64,000 bases of DNA from DATHZQ01 sp965216945 (lineage in GTDB: Bacteria > Actinomycetota > Acidimicrobiia > Spongiisociales > UBA5794). Location of the stretch: positions 3,906,001 to 3,970,000 of the forward strand of contig CBDCGU010000003.1 in assembly GCA_965216945.1 (NCBI GenBank). The letters are read 5' to 3'. The notes under the pieces were generated by a model. It made no database searches, was not told the DNA's origin, and saw only the letters and a list, made by a program, of their open reading frames with translations. Shown one piece after another: positions 63,090-64,000 of the stretch. The number at the start of each line of letters is the position of its first letter. The stretch's first letter is position 1. The translations under genes and the position numbers were made by a program.

Positions 63090-64000
63090 GTACCCACTCC
63101 TATTGCTCGTCTTTCATTTGACGACTCCTGCACCAAACCCAACAACCGGTGCACCTCGAGCGCACGGCCGAAGTCCGGCTCCGCTGGAGCTCCGTCGAGA
63201 ATCGCCTCGGCCATCCGAGCGTAGGACCGGGCGATGTTGTGCCCCGGCCCTGCCGGGACCGAAAGCCCGGCGATGGCGGGCTTCGGAACCTCGAGCTGCT
63301 CGAGCGGATCGTTGCCGGCGGCGCCGGCGAGCGAGATCGGGGTGATCTGTGGGAGCGCGGCGCTGGATGCGACCAGCGTGCCCTCGGTCCCGTAGGCCTC
63401 CATCCTCCATCCCGAGCCGTTGTAGGGCACCGAAGCGGCCTGGAACGAGAGCAGCCCACCGCCGGCCAAAGTCCCGTGGACCAAGATGTTGTCGGGCGCG
63501 TCCGCCTCGACGGTCTCGCCGGTGTCGATCAACCGCCACTTCGGCAGCTGAACCCCCAACGTTGCGGAGATTTCGGTCAGCTTCCCGAAGACGTACTCGA
63601 CGTAGTCGAGGGTATGGCCTGCGACGATGGCCATCGTGTTGGCACCTTTGGCGTTGTCCGCCATCCAGGCGTCGTTGGCTCGACGCTCGAGCGCTCCACT
63701 GCCGATCATGGTCACGTTGACGGTCAGGACCTCGCCCAACCAGCCGTCCTCGACGAGCTCTTTGAGGTGAGTGAGGCCAGGGTCGTGGCGTCCCTGAAGG
63801 CCGACAACGGCGACAACCCCATTGGCTCGAGCGACAGACGCCATCTCCCCCGCTTCCTCGACCGTCGCTCCCAGCGGCCATTCGCAGTACACGTGCTTTC
63901 CGGCCTCCAGGAGCGGCATCACGATCGAGTGGTGGTGAGGCACCCTGACCGCAACGGTGACGAGGTCGATGTCCGACTGCGCGGCGAGCGCTCGCACGTC
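63086..64000 (-). CDS. Gfo/Idh/MocA family oxidoreductase, N-terminus beyond window
   Basis: At least 304 residues are present; the gene continues past position 64000 and lacks its Rossmann GxGxxG start. It has VAVRVPHHHSIVMPLLEAGKHVYCEWPLG, which places it in the family (the usual EKP is EWP), and a C-terminal substrate domain with GALERRANDAWMADNAKGANTM. NAD(P)-linked oxidation of a sugar or related alcohol is expected. It leads the Gfo/Idh-VOC-F420 gene run. Confidence 0.9.
   Translation of the reverse strand, partial: DVRALAAQSDIDLVTVAVRVPHHHSIVMPLLEAGKHVYCEWPLGATVEEAGEMASVARANGVVAVVGLQGRHDPGLTHLKELVEDGWLGEVLTVNVTMIGSGALERRANDAWMADNAKGANTMAIVAGHTLDYVEYVFGKLTEISATLGVQLPKWRLIDTGETVEADAPDNILVHGTLAGGGLLSFQAASVPYNGSGWRMEAYGTEGTLVASSAALPQITPISLAGAAGNDPLEQLEVPKPAIAGLSVPAGPGHNIARSYARMAEAILDGAPAEPDFGRALEVHRLLGLVQESSNERRAIGVGT

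Overview
The window is about 64 kb of GC-rich DNA with dense, overlapping genes, many GTG and TTG starts, and a complete Pup-proteasome locus (arc, dop, pup, prcB, prcA, pafA, pafB, pafC). It also has an F420-type deazaflavin oxidoreductase and mycobacterial-style neighbours (tatA/B, tatC, a HelY-like helicase). This points to an actinobacterium, most likely a deep lineage such as Acidimicrobiia. The class is an inference; the phylum-level call is solid.

Region 1 (1-8.5 kb) is a metal-homeostasis and envelope segment. It starts with a fragment of a cation-diffusion-facilitator gene. A zinc ABC transporter follows: permease and His-rich lipoprotein on the minus strand, divergent from a Zur-like regulator and the ATPase on the plus strand, with two copies of a Fur/Zur-like motif between them. 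Then come a LysM/M23 peptidase, a DUF4870 protein and a DUF318 permease/TIGR03943 pair, which fits zinc economy.

Region 2 (8.5-12.9 kb) is an accessory segment: gene-poor DNA, a frameshifted gene, a ribbon-helix-helix-like/SEC-C protein with a palindrome at its promoter, direct repeats, and a tyrosine integrase facing the 3' end of tRNA-Pro(GGG). It looks like the remnant of an integrated element.

Region 3 (12.9-36 kb) is core housekeeping, almost all on the minus strand in 1-11 nt overlapping chains: acyl-CoA carboxylase, Der, DUF512 radical SAM, Cmk, AroA, RluB, ScpB, ScpA, an HD protein, DksA-like, XerD, Nudix, PyrG, RecN, NadK, TlyA. IspH, a rhomboid gene (frameshifted) and SerB lie on the plus strand. 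A dipeptidase, GNAT protein, mannosyltransferase-like enzyme and DUF4193 protein follow.

Region 4 (36-52 kb) is the diacylglycerol kinase-like/HelY/TatC/TatB/PafC/PafB/PafA/Prc/Pup/Dop/ARC block, then a ferredoxin, TrmI and four small membrane proteins. Pup ends in Gly-Gly-Glu, so it is ready for ligation by PafA without deamidation. Dop would then act mainly as depupylase.

Region 5 (52-64 kb) is accessory and envelope-related: an unusual Rieske-thiamine-diphosphate enzyme fusion, a cupin, an OmpA-like protein, a malectin/choice-of-anchor/SGNH-like secreted protein, and a Tat-exported protein of unknown family. After these comes a decayed stretch with two truncated oxidoreductase genes, a 115-bp imperfect palindrome and a MarR regulator. 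A run of F420-type, glyoxalase-fold and Gfo/Idh/MocA oxidoreductase genes continues off the right edge.
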